A stretch of DNA of 64,000 nucleotides from Streptomyces sp. TSRI0281 (GCF_001905125.1 NZ_LWLE01000014.1:62001-126000), one strand, 5' to 3'. Numbered from the stretch's first letter, positions 17,081 to 27,237 are shown. Made by a program: numbers and translations. Notes: generated by a model from the letters alone, not told the origin.

Positions 17081-17944
17081 TCAGGCGGGACCGACCGGCT
17101 CCCCCGCGCTGAACACCTCACCATTGGCCGGGACGCCGATGCCCCGCCAGGTGAACGGAATTCCGCGGGCCACATCCAGATCCGGATCGTCCATCAGCTG
17201 GAAATGCACATGCGGTTCGGTGGAGTTTCCGGAATTCCCGCAACGGGCGAGTTGCTGCCCCGCCCGGACGGTGTCCCCGGCCTTCACCTGGACCGAACCG
17301 CGCTGGAGGTGGGCGTACAGGGCGAATACGCCGTCGCCCAGGTCCAGAACGACATGATTTCCGACAATTCCGCTCGCGCCGAACATGTCCCGCGCGGAAG
17401 CCTCGAACAGCATCAGATAGCCGAGGGCGAGACCCGAGTTCCGGCTCAGGTGATCGCGCTGCCCGTGGCTCGCGTGGACGACGGTCGCATCGGCCACCGC
17501 GAACAGCGGAGCACCGAACGCCGGGAAGTCCCGGTTGCGGCGGACGACCGGCCACACCCAGCGGAACGGCGGCCGGACCGGTGCGTCCTCCCCCTCGGGT
17601 TCGGCGACGATGTCGATCGCGTACGCCTGCCCGTACACATGCGTGCCGTGGCTGGGCACCTTGTCCGCCGGGCTGTTCAGCGCGGTCCAGCGGCCCACCA
17701 CCGGGGGGCCGACCTCCACGGCGGGGCGTCGGCGGGGCTCCCGCGCGCGGGACGCGACACCGGTGCGGCTCAGGTGGAGAGCGATGGCTATCGCGGCTGC
17801 CGCGGGCACGAAGGTCGCCCAGAACGGATAGAGCCGTTCGGCGAACACCCCCACGACGGCCATGACGACAAAGACGATCCAGCACACGCGGTGCAGCACC
17901 ATCAGTACCTTGCGGACAGACATGTCTTCCCCCTGGTCGGTCAT
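17081..17944 (-). CDS. M23-family metallopeptidase with N-terminal membrane segments
   Basis: A cell-wall-type peptidase or scaffold of the LytM/M23 family, 287 residues. Two hydrophobic segments (VCWIVFVVMAVVGVFA and FWATFVPAAAAIAIAL) anchor it, followed by a basic linker. The M23 fold contains the first metal ligands in SHGTHVYGQAYAID. The strands VVLDLGDGVFALYAHLQ and the final ligand motif PHVHFQ (H-x-H) are also present. Both M1 at 17944 and an ATG at 17923 (SVRKVLMVLHR, preceded by GGGGGA) are plausible starts. The gene is in the same frame as the upstream ArsR gene, separated by one TGA and 37 open codons of a 15-bp repeat. Confidence 0.88.
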   Translation of the reverse strand: MTDQGEDMSVRKVLMVLHRVCWIVFVVMAVVGVFAERLYPFWATFVPAAAAIAIALHLSRTGVASRAREPRRRPAVEVGPPVVGRWTALNSPADKVPSHGTHVYGQAYAIDIVAEPEGEDAPVRPPFRWVWPVVRRNRDFPAFGAPLFAVADATVVHASHGQRDHLSRNSGLALGYLMLFEASARDMFGASGIVGNHVVLDLGDGVFALYAHLQRGSVQVKAGDTVRAGQQLARCGNSGNSTEPHVHFQLMDDPDLDVARGIPFTWRGIGVPANGEVFSAGEPVGPA

Positions 17945-18034
17945 GCGCTCCGTTGTCGGGCGTTCCGCAGTCGGGCGCTCCGTTGCCGGACGGCCCGTTG
18001 CCGGACACTCCGTTGCTGGGCGGCCCGTTGCCGG
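17945..18034. repeat. six 15-bp tandem repeats
   Basis: Six consecutive 15-base units (consensus GCGCTCCGTTGCCGG on the plus strand) lie between the ArsR stop and the M23 start. On the minus strand, in the shared frame, they read as the pentapeptide Pro-Ala-Thr-(Glu/Gly)-Arg. Confidence 0.9.
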
Positions 18035-18055
18035 GCGTTTCTGCCGGGCGGCCCG

Positions 18056-18562
18056 TCACGGCCGGGCAGCCGTCAGCACCACCAGCAGCGGCACCACCCG
18101 CCCGCCCGGCACCTCGTAGCGCCCGCGCCCCGTCGTGTGCAGCCAGCCCGCGCCGGTCAGTTGGCGCAGATGGTGGTAGATCTGGCCGGTCGTGCCGACC
18201 TCGTCGAGCGCGGCCAGCTCGGCAGCCGTGCGACGGCCGCCGAGGATCTCGCGGAGCAGCCGCAGCCGTACCGGGTGGCCGAGCGCGGCGAGGGACTCGG
18301 CAGTGTCCCCCCAGTCCGCTTCCATGAGGCTCTCGGTGAGGACGCCGTACTGCCATTCGTAGCCCTCGCCGGTGGGCATCCGGACCGCGCCCGTGTAGAG
18401 CACTCCGCCGCTGTCGGCCGCGCTCCCCACCTCGGCGAGCTGCGCCTTCAGCCCCTCCAGCGCCCAGAAGTCGCCCTCGCCGAGGTGCGGCGCCTCCCGG
18501 TCCGGCGCCTCCAGCGCGGTGAGCCGCCGTTCCAGCTCGGCGACGCGTTCTTCAAGCCCCAT
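18056..18562 (-). CDS. ArsR-family winged-helix transcriptional regulator
   Basis: A 168-residue regulator with an N-terminal Glu/Leu heptad helix (GLEERVAELERRLTALE) that could be a short coiled coil. A middle region of unknown role follows. The winged HTH is LGHPVRLRLLREILGGRRTAAELAALDEVGTTGQIYHHLRQLTGAGWL. No CxC metal-binding pair is visible in the recognition helix, so metal sensing is not supported. A tandem palindrome TTACGTAA-TTACGTAA lies 9 bases before its ATG and strongly suggests autoregulation. It is probably co-transcribed with the M23 peptidase downstream. Confidence 0.9.
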   Translation of the reverse strand: MGLEERVAELERRLTALEAPDREAPHLGEGDFWALEGLKAQLAEVGSAADSGGVLYTGAVRMPTGEGYEWQYGVLTESLMEADWGDTAESLAALGHPVRLRLLREILGGRRTAAELAALDEVGTTGQIYHHLRQLTGAGWLHTTGRGRYEVPGGRVVPLLVVLTAARP

Positions 18563-18571
18563 GACTCAACC

Positions 18572-18587
18572 TTACGTAATTACGTAA
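18572..18587 (-). promoter_or_regulatory. likely ArsR autoregulatory operator
   Basis: TTACGTAATTACGTAA is a 16-bp perfect palindrome made of two copies of the 8-bp palindrome TTACGTAA, an AT-rich island in GC-rich DNA. It ends 9 bases before the regulator's start codon. Confidence 0.7.
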
Positions 18588-18609
18588 TCTCGTTCAACAG
18601 TGGATACGC

Positions 18610-18646
18610 CGAAGCCCCTGCCCGGACGGACCGGACAGGGGCTTCG
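18610..18646 (-). terminator. terminator after purL
   Basis: A 16-bp stem with one mismatch (CGAAGCCCCTGCCCGG against CCGGACAGGGGCTTCG) and a 5-base loop lies just downstream of the purL stop. There is no T-run. Confidence 0.65.
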
Positions 18647-18662
18647 AAGAGGCGGAAACGGC

Positions 18663-20908
<2,246 letters not shown>

Positions 20909-20912
<4 letters not shown>

Positions 20913-21589
20913 GCGTTGACCAGCTTCTTGATGATCGAGGTGAAGAACCCGAGGCCGTCGGTGCGACCGGTTCCGATCAGCGGCTCGACGGCGTGCTCCG
21001 GGTGCGGCATCAGGCCGACGACATTGCCCGCGGCGTTGGTGATGCCCGCGATGTCGCGCAGTGAGCCGTTGGGGTTCGCGCCCACGTAGCGGAACGCGAC
21101 ACGGCCCTCGGCCTCCAGCGCGTCGAGCGTGTGCTCGTCGGCGGTGTACCGGCCGTCCATGTTCTTCAGCGGTACGGAGATCTCCTGGCCGGCGGTGTAG
21201 TCCGAGGTCCAGGCGGTCTCCGCGTTCTCCACCCGCAGCGTCTGATCGCGGCAGATGAAGTGGAGGTGGTTGTTGCGCAGCATCGCGCCGGGCAGCAGGT
21301 GCGCCTCGGTCAGGATCTGGAAACCGTTGCAGATGCCCAGGACCGGCATCCCGCCCCGCGCGTTCTCGATGATCGTCTCCATCACCGGCGAGAAGCGGGA
21401 GATGGCCCCGGCCCGCAGGTAGTCGCCGTAGGAGAAGCCCCCGGCCAGGATGACCGCGTCGACCTGGTGCAGGTCCTTGTCACGGTGCCAGAGCGCTACG
21501 GGTTCGGCGCCCGCGATCCGGACGGCCCGCAGGCTGTCCTGGTCGTCGAGGGTGCCGGGAAAGGTGACGACTCCGATACGAGCGGTCAC
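20909..21589 (-). CDS. purQ: phosphoribosylformylglycinamidine synthase, glutaminase subunit
   Basis: A class I glutamine amidotransferase of 226 residues that supplies ammonia to PurL. The catalytic cysteine is in MPVLGICNGFQIL. The His and Glu of the triad are in GLMPHPEHAVEP near the C-terminus. The oxyanion region is ILAGGFSYGDYLRAGA. It begins at a GTG overlapping the purS stop (GTGA) and ends overlapping the purL start, so the three genes are coupled. Confidence 0.97.
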
Positions 21590-21843
21590 TTCGGCTCCTC
21601 GACCTTCACGACGAAGTCCTCGATGACGGTGTTGGCGAGGAAGGTCTCGGCCATCTCGTGAATACGGGCCAGGGCGGCGTCGTCGACCGGCCCCTCGACC
21701 TCCAGCTCGAAACGCTTTCCCTGACGAACGTCCGCGATTCCCTCGAAGCCGAGACGCGGCAGTGCACGCTGCACCGCCTGTCCCTGCGGGTCGAGGATCT
21801 CCGGCTTGAGCATGACGTCGACTACGACGCGTGCCACTGGCAC
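21586..21843 (-). CDS. purS: phosphoribosylformylglycinamidine synthase subunit PurS
   Basis: An 85-residue subunit that links PurL and PurQ and helps channel ammonia. The typical sequence VVVDVMLKPEILDPQGQAVQRALPRLGF is at the N-terminus, and VRQGKRFELEVEG and LANTVIEDF follow. It is the first gene of purS-purQ-purL. Confidence 0.96.
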   Translation of the reverse strand: MPVARVVVDVMLKPEILDPQGQAVQRALPRLGFEGIADVRQGKRFELEVEGPVDDAALARIHEMAETFLANTVIEDFVVKVEEPK

Positions 21844-21934
21844 TCCCGGTGGTGTGGTGCGGCTGTGTCTACGGGGGGTTCCCCAGACCCCCGCGGGTCC
21901 ACTCAGCCTACCTGGCCGAAAATTCTACGCGGGT

Positions 21935-21970
21935 AGATATCGGGTGAAGCAGATCACGCGGAGATATCGG
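21935..21970. promoter_or_regulatory. direct repeat AGATATCGG upstream of purS
   Basis: AGATATCGG occurs at 21935-21943 and 21962-21970, each preceded by GCGG, with 27 bases from start to start. The repeats lie in the 383-base divergent gap between purS and the lsr2-like gene, 90-130 bases before purS. The rest of the gap shows no clear element. Confidence 0.4.
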
Positions 21971-22226
21971 ACGGGACATCGCACGGGGAAAGTCCTGGAA
22001 AAACATGTCCGGATTGCATGCGGACACGCGGATGTAATTGGCGGGGCTTCACAATGCGGTGCCAACCGCTGTACAAATGATTACCGGGGAAAGCAACATC
22101 GCCCTGGAACACCGGAACGCCGGAACAGTCGACATCAGTCGATCCACCTCCGCATCCGCCTAACAGCCGGAAGGCCGGCATCAGCGCAAGTCCGACGCGA
22201 GGATGCCGAGGAAAGGACCGATATCC

Positions 22227-22562
22227 GTGGCTCAGCGCGTAGTGGTTACGCTCTCCGACGACATCGACGGGGGAACAGCGGCGGAAACGGTCACCTTCGC
22301 CCTGGACGGGAAGACGTACGAGATCGACCTCAATCCCGTCAATGCAAAGAAACTGCGCAAGACCCTGGCTCCGTACGTGGCAGCCGGCCGCAAGCAGACG
22401 AACGCGGGCAAGCACGGCCGGAAGCCGACCTCGTACAGCCACACCGCCCTCGCCCCCGACCCGGCGGCCGTCCGCGCCTGGGCCCGCTCGCACCGGATGG
22501 AGGTGCCGGCCCGCGGCCGGATCCCCAAGAAGGTCTACGAGGCGTTCCACGCGGCGAGTTGA
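22227..22562 (+). CDS. Lsr2-family nucleoid protein (probably the LsrL paralogue)
   Basis: An H-NS-like xenogeneic silencer of 111 residues. The N-terminal oligomerisation part is AQRVVVTLSDDIDGG, then VTFALDGKTYEIDLN and a helix with NAKKLRKTLAPYV. A basic linker follows. The C-terminal DNA-binding part is AAVRAWARSHRMEVPARGRIPKKVYEAF, whose RGR inserts in the minor groove of AT-rich DNA. The GTG at 22227 is the family start, with GAAAGGA upstream. In S. coelicolor the paralogue next to the purSQL genes is LsrL rather than the main Lsr2; I infer the same here from position. Confidence 0.93.
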   Translation: MAQRVVVTLSDDIDGGTAAETVTFALDGKTYEIDLNPVNAKKLRKTLAPYVAAGRKQTNAGKHGRKPTSYSHTALAPDPAAVRAWARSHRMEVPARGRIPKKVYEAFHAAS

Positions 22563-22749
22563 CCCGGCGGGCCGCTCCGGGGCCCGACCGCCGGACGACT
22601 TCCCGTGACCGGCGGCCCAGCCCCGCGGCCGGGCCGCCGGTCACGGTCGGCGCTTCGGCCGTCGCACCGTCAGGCGCGGGGCGCCCGCACGCAACCCCCT
22701 CCTCGGCGCCCGCTCCGGACCCTTCGCGCGACACCCGCAGAGAGCCGAC

Positions 22750-22780
22750 TTGCGCGACACCCCTGCAGGTCGGCTAGAGT
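22750..22780 (+). promoter_or_regulatory. candidate promoter of tRNA-Gly(TCC)
   Basis: TAGAGT (22775-22780) is a good vegetative -10 box, with TTGCGC 19 bases upstream, about 50 bases before the tRNA. Confidence 0.45.
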
Positions 22781-22829
22781 CTGGAGCACGCCGAGGGGCG
22801 AGGCCGCAAAGCCGAATCCCACGCAGCGT

Positions 22830-22901
22830 GCGGGTGTAGTTCAGTAGTAGAACATCCCCCTTCCAGGGGGAAGGCGCAGTGTGCAATTCCTGTCACCCGC
22901 T
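22830..22901 (+). tRNA. tRNA-Gly (TCC)
   Basis: A 72-base cloverleaf. GCGGGTG pairs with CACCCGC. The anticodon stem TCCCC/GGGGA holds the loop CTTCCAG, with anticodon TCC at 22862-22864. The T loop is TGCAATTC, slightly unusual in having no TTCGA core. Confidence 0.9.
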
Positions 22902-22911
22902 CTGCATCACC

Positions 22912-22943
22912 TTGCTCGACCAGTCCGCTGGATCGGGTAGAGT
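22912..22943 (+). promoter_or_regulatory. candidate promoter of tRNA-Gly(GCC), first copy
   Basis: TAGAGT at 22938-22943 repeats the -10 box of the preceding tRNA gene. TTGCTC is 20 bases upstream and CTCGAC is at 17. The -10 lies 38 bases before the tRNA, so this gene has its own promoter. Confidence 0.4.
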
Positions 22944-22981
22944 GGTGAGCGCTCCACCGGTGAAAGCCGAGTGGTAGCAAT

Positions 22982-23054
22982 GCGGACGTAGCTCAGTTGG
23001 TAGAGCGCAACCTTGCCAAGGTTGAGGTCGCCAGTTCGAACCTGGTCGTCCGCT
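22982..23054 (+). tRNA. tRNA-Gly (GCC), copy 1
   Basis: A 73-base cloverleaf with GCGGACG/CGTCCGC acceptor arms, anticodon loop CTTGCCAAGG with GCC, and T arm CCAGTTCGAACCTGG. Confidence 0.96.
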
Positions 23055-23061
23055 CTTGATC

Positions 23062-23093
23062 AAAGGCCCTGACCGATATCGGTCGGGGCCTTT
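23062..23093 (+). terminator. terminator of the tRNA-Gly pair
   Basis: AAAGGCCCTGACCGAT pairs with ATCGGTCGGGGCCTTT with one wobble or mismatch and essentially no loop, starting 7 bases after the tRNA. TTTG follows. Confidence 0.8.
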
Positions 23094-23173
23094 GTCGTAT
23101 CCCCGTCGGTCTTCGCCGACCTCCATGGGTCCCGGGTCTTCTGCGAATCTCCCCACGTCGGCCGCACCCCCTG

Positions 23174-23211
23174 ATGACGTTTGTCATGAGCAGTGATGAC
23201 AGTGCGCACTG
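23174..23211 (+). promoter_or_regulatory. candidate response-regulator operator of the ABC transporter operon
   Basis: The box ATGAC/GTCAT occurs three times (23174-23178, 23183-23187, 23196-23200), forming TGTCAT-N8-ATGACA. It is directly followed by the 12-bp palindrome CAGTGCGCACTG (23200-23211). The whole block ends 33 bases before the ATP-binding gene. The operon encodes its own NarL/DesR-type regulator, so autoregulation is a reasonable inference. Confidence 0.55.
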
Positions 23212-23244
23212 CTCCCGGCCCCGATCCGGCGGAAGTCTGGTGTC

Positions 23245-24240
23245 ATGACCAGAGACGACATTCTCAACGACAGCGGACGGGGCCACAGCCGTGACTCCGG
23301 GCAGGGCGCCGTGATCGAGGCGTCCGACGTCCGGCGCAGCTACGCGGGCGGTTTCGAGGCGGTCTCCGGTATCTCCTTCTCCGTGGCGCGCGGCGAACTG
23401 TTCGCCCTGCTCGGGACGAACGGCGCCGGCAAGACCTCCACCGTCGAGCTCCTGGAGGGCCTGGCCGCCCCCGACAGCGGAACCGTGCGCGTGCTCGGCC
23501 ACGACCCGTACCGCGAACGCGCCGCCGTGCGCCCCCGGACCGGGGTGATGCTCCAGGAGGGCGGCTTCCCGTCCGATCTGACGGTCGCCGAGACCGTACG
23601 GATGTGGTCGGCCTGCACCAGTGGCGCCCGGCCCGCCGGTGAGGTCCTGGACCTCGTGGGCCTGTCGGCGCGGACCCGGGTGCGCGTCAAGCAGCTCTCC
23701 GGCGGCGAGAAGCGCCGTCTCGACCTGGCGCTGGCCCTGACCTCGCGGCCCGAGGTGCTCTTCCTGGACGAGCCGACGACCGGACTCGACGCCGAGGGGC
23801 GGCGCGACACCTGGGATCTCGTCCGGGCGCTGCGCGACAGCGGCACCACCGTGCTGCTGACCACGCACTACCTGGAAGAGGCCGAATCGCTCGCCGACCG
23901 GCTGGCGATCATGCACCAGGGGCGGATCGTGACCACGGGGACGACCGCCGAGGTCACGGCCCGGCAGCCGGCCCGGATCCGGTTCGAGCTGCCCGCCGGC
24001 GTACCCGCCGCGCGCCTGCCGCTCCCGCTGCGGGCGGCCGCGGACGGACAGCGGATCGAGATCCGCACCCCCGCACTCCAGGAATCCCTTGACGAACTCC
24101 TGCGCTGGGCACGGGAGTCCGGTGTTCAGCTGCTCGGGCTGGATGCCCGTTCCGCCTCCCTCGAAGAGGCGTTCCTCGACATCGCGAAGGCCCAGCACAC
24201 CCGGGCCGCGCACCCGGAGAAGGAGCAGGTGGCGGCATGA
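23245..24240 (+). CDS. ABC transporter ATP-binding protein (ABC-2 exporter)
   Basis: The nucleotide-binding subunit of a drug- or antibiotic-type exporter, 331 residues. Walker A is GTNGAGKTS, the signature is LSGGEKRRLDLAL, Walker B is VLFLDEPTTGLD, and the switch histidine is in TTHYLEEAE. The C-terminal 80 residues match the usual DrrA-type extension. It overlaps the permease gene by 4 bases (ATGA). With the permease, kinase and regulator that follow, it is a sensor-linked export operon; the substrate is unknown. Confidence 0.94.
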   Translation: MTRDDILNDSGRGHSRDSGQGAVIEASDVRRSYAGGFEAVSGISFSVARGELFALLGTNGAGKTSTVELLEGLAAPDSGTVRVLGHDPYRERAAVRPRTGVMLQEGGFPSDLTVAETVRMWSACTSGARPAGEVLDLVGLSARTRVRVKQLSGGEKRRLDLALALTSRPEVLFLDEPTTGLDAEGRRDTWDLVRALRDSGTTVLLTTHYLEEAESLADRLAIMHQGRIVTTGTTAEVTARQPARIRFELPAGVPAARLPLPLRAAADGQRIEIRTPALQESLDELLRWARESGVQLLGLDARSASLEEAFLDIAKAQHTRAAHPEKEQVAA

Positions 24241-25010
24241 CGACGACCTCGACCGCCGCGAGGCGGCTGAACGCGCTCGGGCGGGCCGAACTGACCCTCC
24301 TCCTGCGCAACCGCACGGCCGTCTTCATCGCGCTGCTGATGCCGCTGCTGATGATCTTCGCGATGAAGTCCTCGCTGGACCGGATCGACCTCGGCGGCAC
24401 CGGGCTGACCGTTACCGGGGCGGCCCTGACCGGCGGCATCGGGATGGTGCTGATCCAGGTCGTCTACATGAACCTCGTCTCCGCGTACGTGGCCCGGCGC
24501 GAGGAACTCGTCCTGAAGCGGCTGCGCACGGGCGAGGTCTCCGACCGGGAGATCCTGACCGGGACCGCCCTGCCCTCCGTGCTGCTGGCGGTCGCCCAGT
24601 GCGTACTGATGGTCGTGGTCGGCACCCTCGCCTTCGACCTGGGAGCGCCCCAGCGGCCCGCGCTGCTCGTCGCCGGGCTGCTGCTGGGCTTCCTCCTGAT
24701 GGCCGCGCTGGCGGCGGCCACCGCGACCATGACCCGTACGGTGCAGAGCTCGCAGCTCACCACGTTGCCGCTGTTCTTCGTCTCGATGCTGGGGTCGGGG
24801 CTCTTCATCCCGCTGGAGGTCTTCCCGGACCGGATCGCCTCGGTGTGCGAGCTGCTGCCGGTGACCGGGGTGATGACGCTCGTACGGCACGGCTGGCTCG
24901 GCGGCGCCGGGGGCGGCGACCTGCTCATGGCGACGGTGACCGCGCTGGCCTGGACCGGGTTCGCGGTGTTTGCTGTGCAGCGGTGGTTCCGTTGGGACCC
25001 ACGACGGTGA
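24237..25010 (+). CDS. ABC-2 type transporter permease
   Basis: The membrane partner of the preceding ATPase, 257 residues with about six hydrophobic segments (for example AVFIALLMPLLMIFAM, LLVAGLLLGFLLMAALAAAT, TLPLFFVSMLGSGLFIPL). The conserved ABC-2 motif with 'FIPLEVFPD' and the following helix is present. The start overlaps the ATPase stop. The kinase gene begins 16 bases later with a strong AAGGAGGG. Confidence 0.93.
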   Translation: MTTTSTAARRLNALGRAELTLLLRNRTAVFIALLMPLLMIFAMKSSLDRIDLGGTGLTVTGAALTGGIGMVLIQVVYMNLVSAYVARREELVLKRLRTGEVSDREILTGTALPSVLLAVAQCVLMVVVGTLAFDLGAPQRPALLVAGLLLGFLLMAALAAATATMTRTVQSSQLTTLPLFFVSMLGSGLFIPLEVFPDRIASVCELLPVTGVMTLVRHGWLGGAGGGDLLMATVTALAWTGFAVFAVQRWFRWDPRR

Positions 25011-25026
25011 GAAGGAGGGCTGTGCC

Positions 25027-26433
25027 ATGTGGCTGAGGACGAAAGTGCGGGGCTGGCACAGCCGCAGCGGCTTCGACAAGATCGATCTCTACACCCGCGG
25101 CACGCTGTACTCCCTGGTGTGGATAACGGTCCTGTCCCAGTCCCTGCTGACAGTGAGGCACCCGGTGCGGGGATCCGACGCGCCCGCCGTACTGATCATC
25201 GGGATGGTACTGACCGCGATCGCCCAGGGGATCTGCGGCACCTCACTGGCTGCCCGCGCGATCGAGGGCTACCTCGGCCGGCGCACCGTCGACCGGCGGT
25301 TCATCGGTCTCGGATTCGTCCTGATGCTCGCGAACGCGGCCAGCGTGCTGGTCCTCGGCTCCTACACCGGGGTGGACCGCTTCCCCGAGCTGGTGCTGGC
25401 CCTCTGTGCGTCGGTGGTGCCCTTCCTCACCTCCTTCGTCCTCCTCGTGCCGCTGTGGGCGATCGCCCCCTTCGTGGCGACGTTGTCGGCGGCGCTGAGC
25501 GGCGGCGCCGCGCTGGCGGGCGGGGATGCCTCGTTCGTCCTGGGCACCCTGATCGGGTCGGCCTTCAGCAACGGGCTGATCGCCGTCACCGTGCGCCTGT
25601 CCGCGTGGACGCTGGGAGTGATGGCGAAACTCCGCGACGCCCAGGACATGGAGACACGGCTCGCGGTCGCCGAGGAGCGGCTGCGGTTCGGCCGCGACAT
25701 GCACGATGTGCTGGGCCGGAATCTGGCGGTGATCGCGCTGAAGAGCGAGCTGGCGGTGGAACTGGCCCAGCGCGGCAATCCCGCGGCCATGGACCAGATG
25801 GTCGAGGTCCAGCGCATCGCCCGTACCTCGCAGCAGGAGGTGCGCGACGTCGTACGCGGCTACCGCGAGGCAGACCTCCGTACGGAACTGGCCGGTGCGC
25901 AGGGGGTGTTGCGGGCCGCCGGGATCGCGTGCGACATCGAGGACAGGAGCGGCGGCCGGCTCGCCCCGCCCGTGCAGGCGGCGCTCGGCTGGGTCGTCCG
26001 GGAGGCCGCGACCAATGTGCTGCGGCACGGTGATCCACGACGCTGCACGATCCGGCTCACGAACGCCGGGGGCACCGGTGTGCTGGTCGTGGAGAACGAC
26101 GGCGTGCCGGACGGGGCAGGTCCCCCGAGCGGCGGCTCCGGTCTCGCCGGGCTGCGGGAACGGCTCGCCGCGCTGGGCGGTTCGCTGGAGGCGGGACCGG
26201 TGGGCGGCGGCCTGTTCCGGCTGACCGCGTCGGTGCCGGGGACGCCCTCGCCGCCGCACTCCCCCTCGCCGCTCTCTTCGTCGCCGCCCTCTTCGGCGCA
26301 GTCTCCTTCGGCGCGGCCTTCTTCGTCGCAGCCCTCTTCGGCGCCGCCCTCTTCGGCGCGGCCTTCTTCGTCGCCGGGGCGGCGCGGCGAGGACCCCGAT
26401 GGTCACGACCCCGCCCTCACGGAGGAACGATGA
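25027..26433 (+). CDS. DesK-type sensor histidine kinase
   Basis: A 468-residue membrane kinase. Five to six hydrophobic segments (about residues 22-170) sense the signal. The HisKA_3 box FGRDMHDVLGRNLAVIALK carries the phospho-accepting His. The HATPase domain contains VREAATNVLRHG (N box), VENDGV and GGSGLAGLRERL. The C-terminal 60 residues are an odd low-complexity Ser/Pro run built on TCTTCG codon repeats. The ATG at 25027 is chosen because AAGGAGGG lies just before it. The stop overlaps the response regulator start. Confidence 0.93.
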   Translation: MWLRTKVRGWHSRSGFDKIDLYTRGTLYSLVWITVLSQSLLTVRHPVRGSDAPAVLIIGMVLTAIAQGICGTSLAARAIEGYLGRRTVDRRFIGLGFVLMLANAASVLVLGSYTGVDRFPELVLALCASVVPFLTSFVLLVPLWAIAPFVATLSAALSGGAALAGGDASFVLGTLIGSAFSNGLIAVTVRLSAWTLGVMAKLRDAQDMETRLAVAEERLRFGRDMHDVLGRNLAVIALKSELAVELAQRGNPAAMDQMVEVQRIARTSQQEVRDVVRGYREADLRTELAGAQGVLRAAGIACDIEDRSGGRLAPPVQAALGWVVREAATNVLRHGDPRRCTIRLTNAGGTGVLVVENDGVPDGAGPPSGGSGLAGLRERLAALGGSLEAGPVGGGLFRLTASVPGTPSPPHSPSPLSSSPPSSAQSPSARPSSSQPSSAPPSSARPSSSPGRRGEDPDGHDPALTEER

Positions 26434-27050
26434 CATCCGCACCACCCGTACGGGTCCTTCTCGCCGACGACGAGCATCTGATCCGGGGTGCGCTGGCCGC
26501 GCTGCTGGCCCTGGAGGACGATCTGGTCGTGGTCGCGGAGGCGGCGACCGGCCCCGAGGCGCTCGCCATGGCGCTGGCCCACCGGCCCGATGTCGCGGTC
26601 CTCGATCTGGAGATGCCGGGTGCGGACGGTGTGAACGTCGCCACATCGCTGCGGTCCGCGCTGCCCGGCTGCCGGACCATGATCGTGACGAGCCATGGGC
26701 GTCCGGGACACCTGAAGCGGGCACTGGCGGCGGGCGTGCGGGGCTTCGTGCCGAAGACCGTGAGCGCCCGCAAGCTGGCCGAGATCATCCGCAGCGTGCA
26801 CCACGGAAACCGTTACGTGGACCCGGAGTTGGCCGCCGACGCCATTGCCGCCGGGGACTCTCCGCTGACCGCCCGGGAGGCCGAGGTGCTGGAGCTCGCG
26901 GCGGACGGAGCGCCGGTCGCGGAGATCGCGGAACGGGCTTCGCTGTCGCAGGGAACCGTACGGAACTACCTGTCATCCGCCGTCACGAAGATCGGGGCGG
27001 AAAACCGTCATACGGCAGTGCGGCTCGCACGCGAGCGGGGATGGGTATAG
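26430..27050 (+). CDS. NarL/DesR-family response regulator
   Basis: A 206-residue cognate regulator of the preceding kinase. The receiver domain has the acidic pair D13-D14 and phospho-acceptor Asp59 (VAVLDLEMPG). The C-terminal LuxR-type HTH reads LTAREAEVLELAADGAPVAEIA and then SQGTVRNYLSSAVTKIG. It is translationally coupled (ATGA) to the kinase. It probably acts on the repeat block at 23174-23211 to control the exporter. Confidence 0.95.
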   Translation: MTSAPPVRVLLADDEHLIRGALAALLALEDDLVVVAEAATGPEALAMALAHRPDVAVLDLEMPGADGVNVATSLRSALPGCRTMIVTSHGRPGHLKRALAAGVRGFVPKTVSARKLAEIIRSVHHGNRYVDPELAADAIAAGDSPLTAREAEVLELAADGAPVAEIAERASLSQGTVRNYLSSAVTKIGAENRHTAVRLARERGWV

Positions 27051-27073
27051 TAGGCATCGCGCTTCGGCGCCAT

Positions 27074-27146
27074 GCGAACGTAGCTCAGCTGGTAGAGCGC
27101 AACCTTGCCAAGGTTGAGGTCGCGAGTTCGAACCTCGTCGTTCGCT
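27074..27146 (+). tRNA. tRNA-Gly (GCC), copy 2
   Basis: Nearly identical to the copy at 22982, with the changes in the acceptor stem (GCGAACG/CGTTCGC) and the T stem. The anticodon is GCC. TATAGT at 27047-27052, overlapping the regulator's stop codon, is a possible -10 box. Confidence 0.96.
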
Positions 27147-27154
27147 CCGTAGAA

Positions 27155-27185
27155 GAAGGCCCCGGTCCTCAGGACCGGGGCCTTC
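27155..27185. terminator. bidirectional terminator between tRNA-Gly and purC
   Basis: The perfect 15-bp stem GAAGGCCCCGGTCCT/AGGACCGGGGCCTTC has a one-base gap and lies between the tRNA and the convergent purC gene. Confidence 0.8.
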
Positions 27186-27237
27186 TCGCATCCCGCCCGC
27201 CTTACCGCCGTGCGGTGCCGCTTCCCGCCGTGCGGTG

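Noticed and set aside
17945..18034. Regular tandem repeats considered as a CRISPR array
   Set aside because: The units are contiguous 15-mers without spacers, and no cas genes are present. No CRISPR array was found anywhere in the window.
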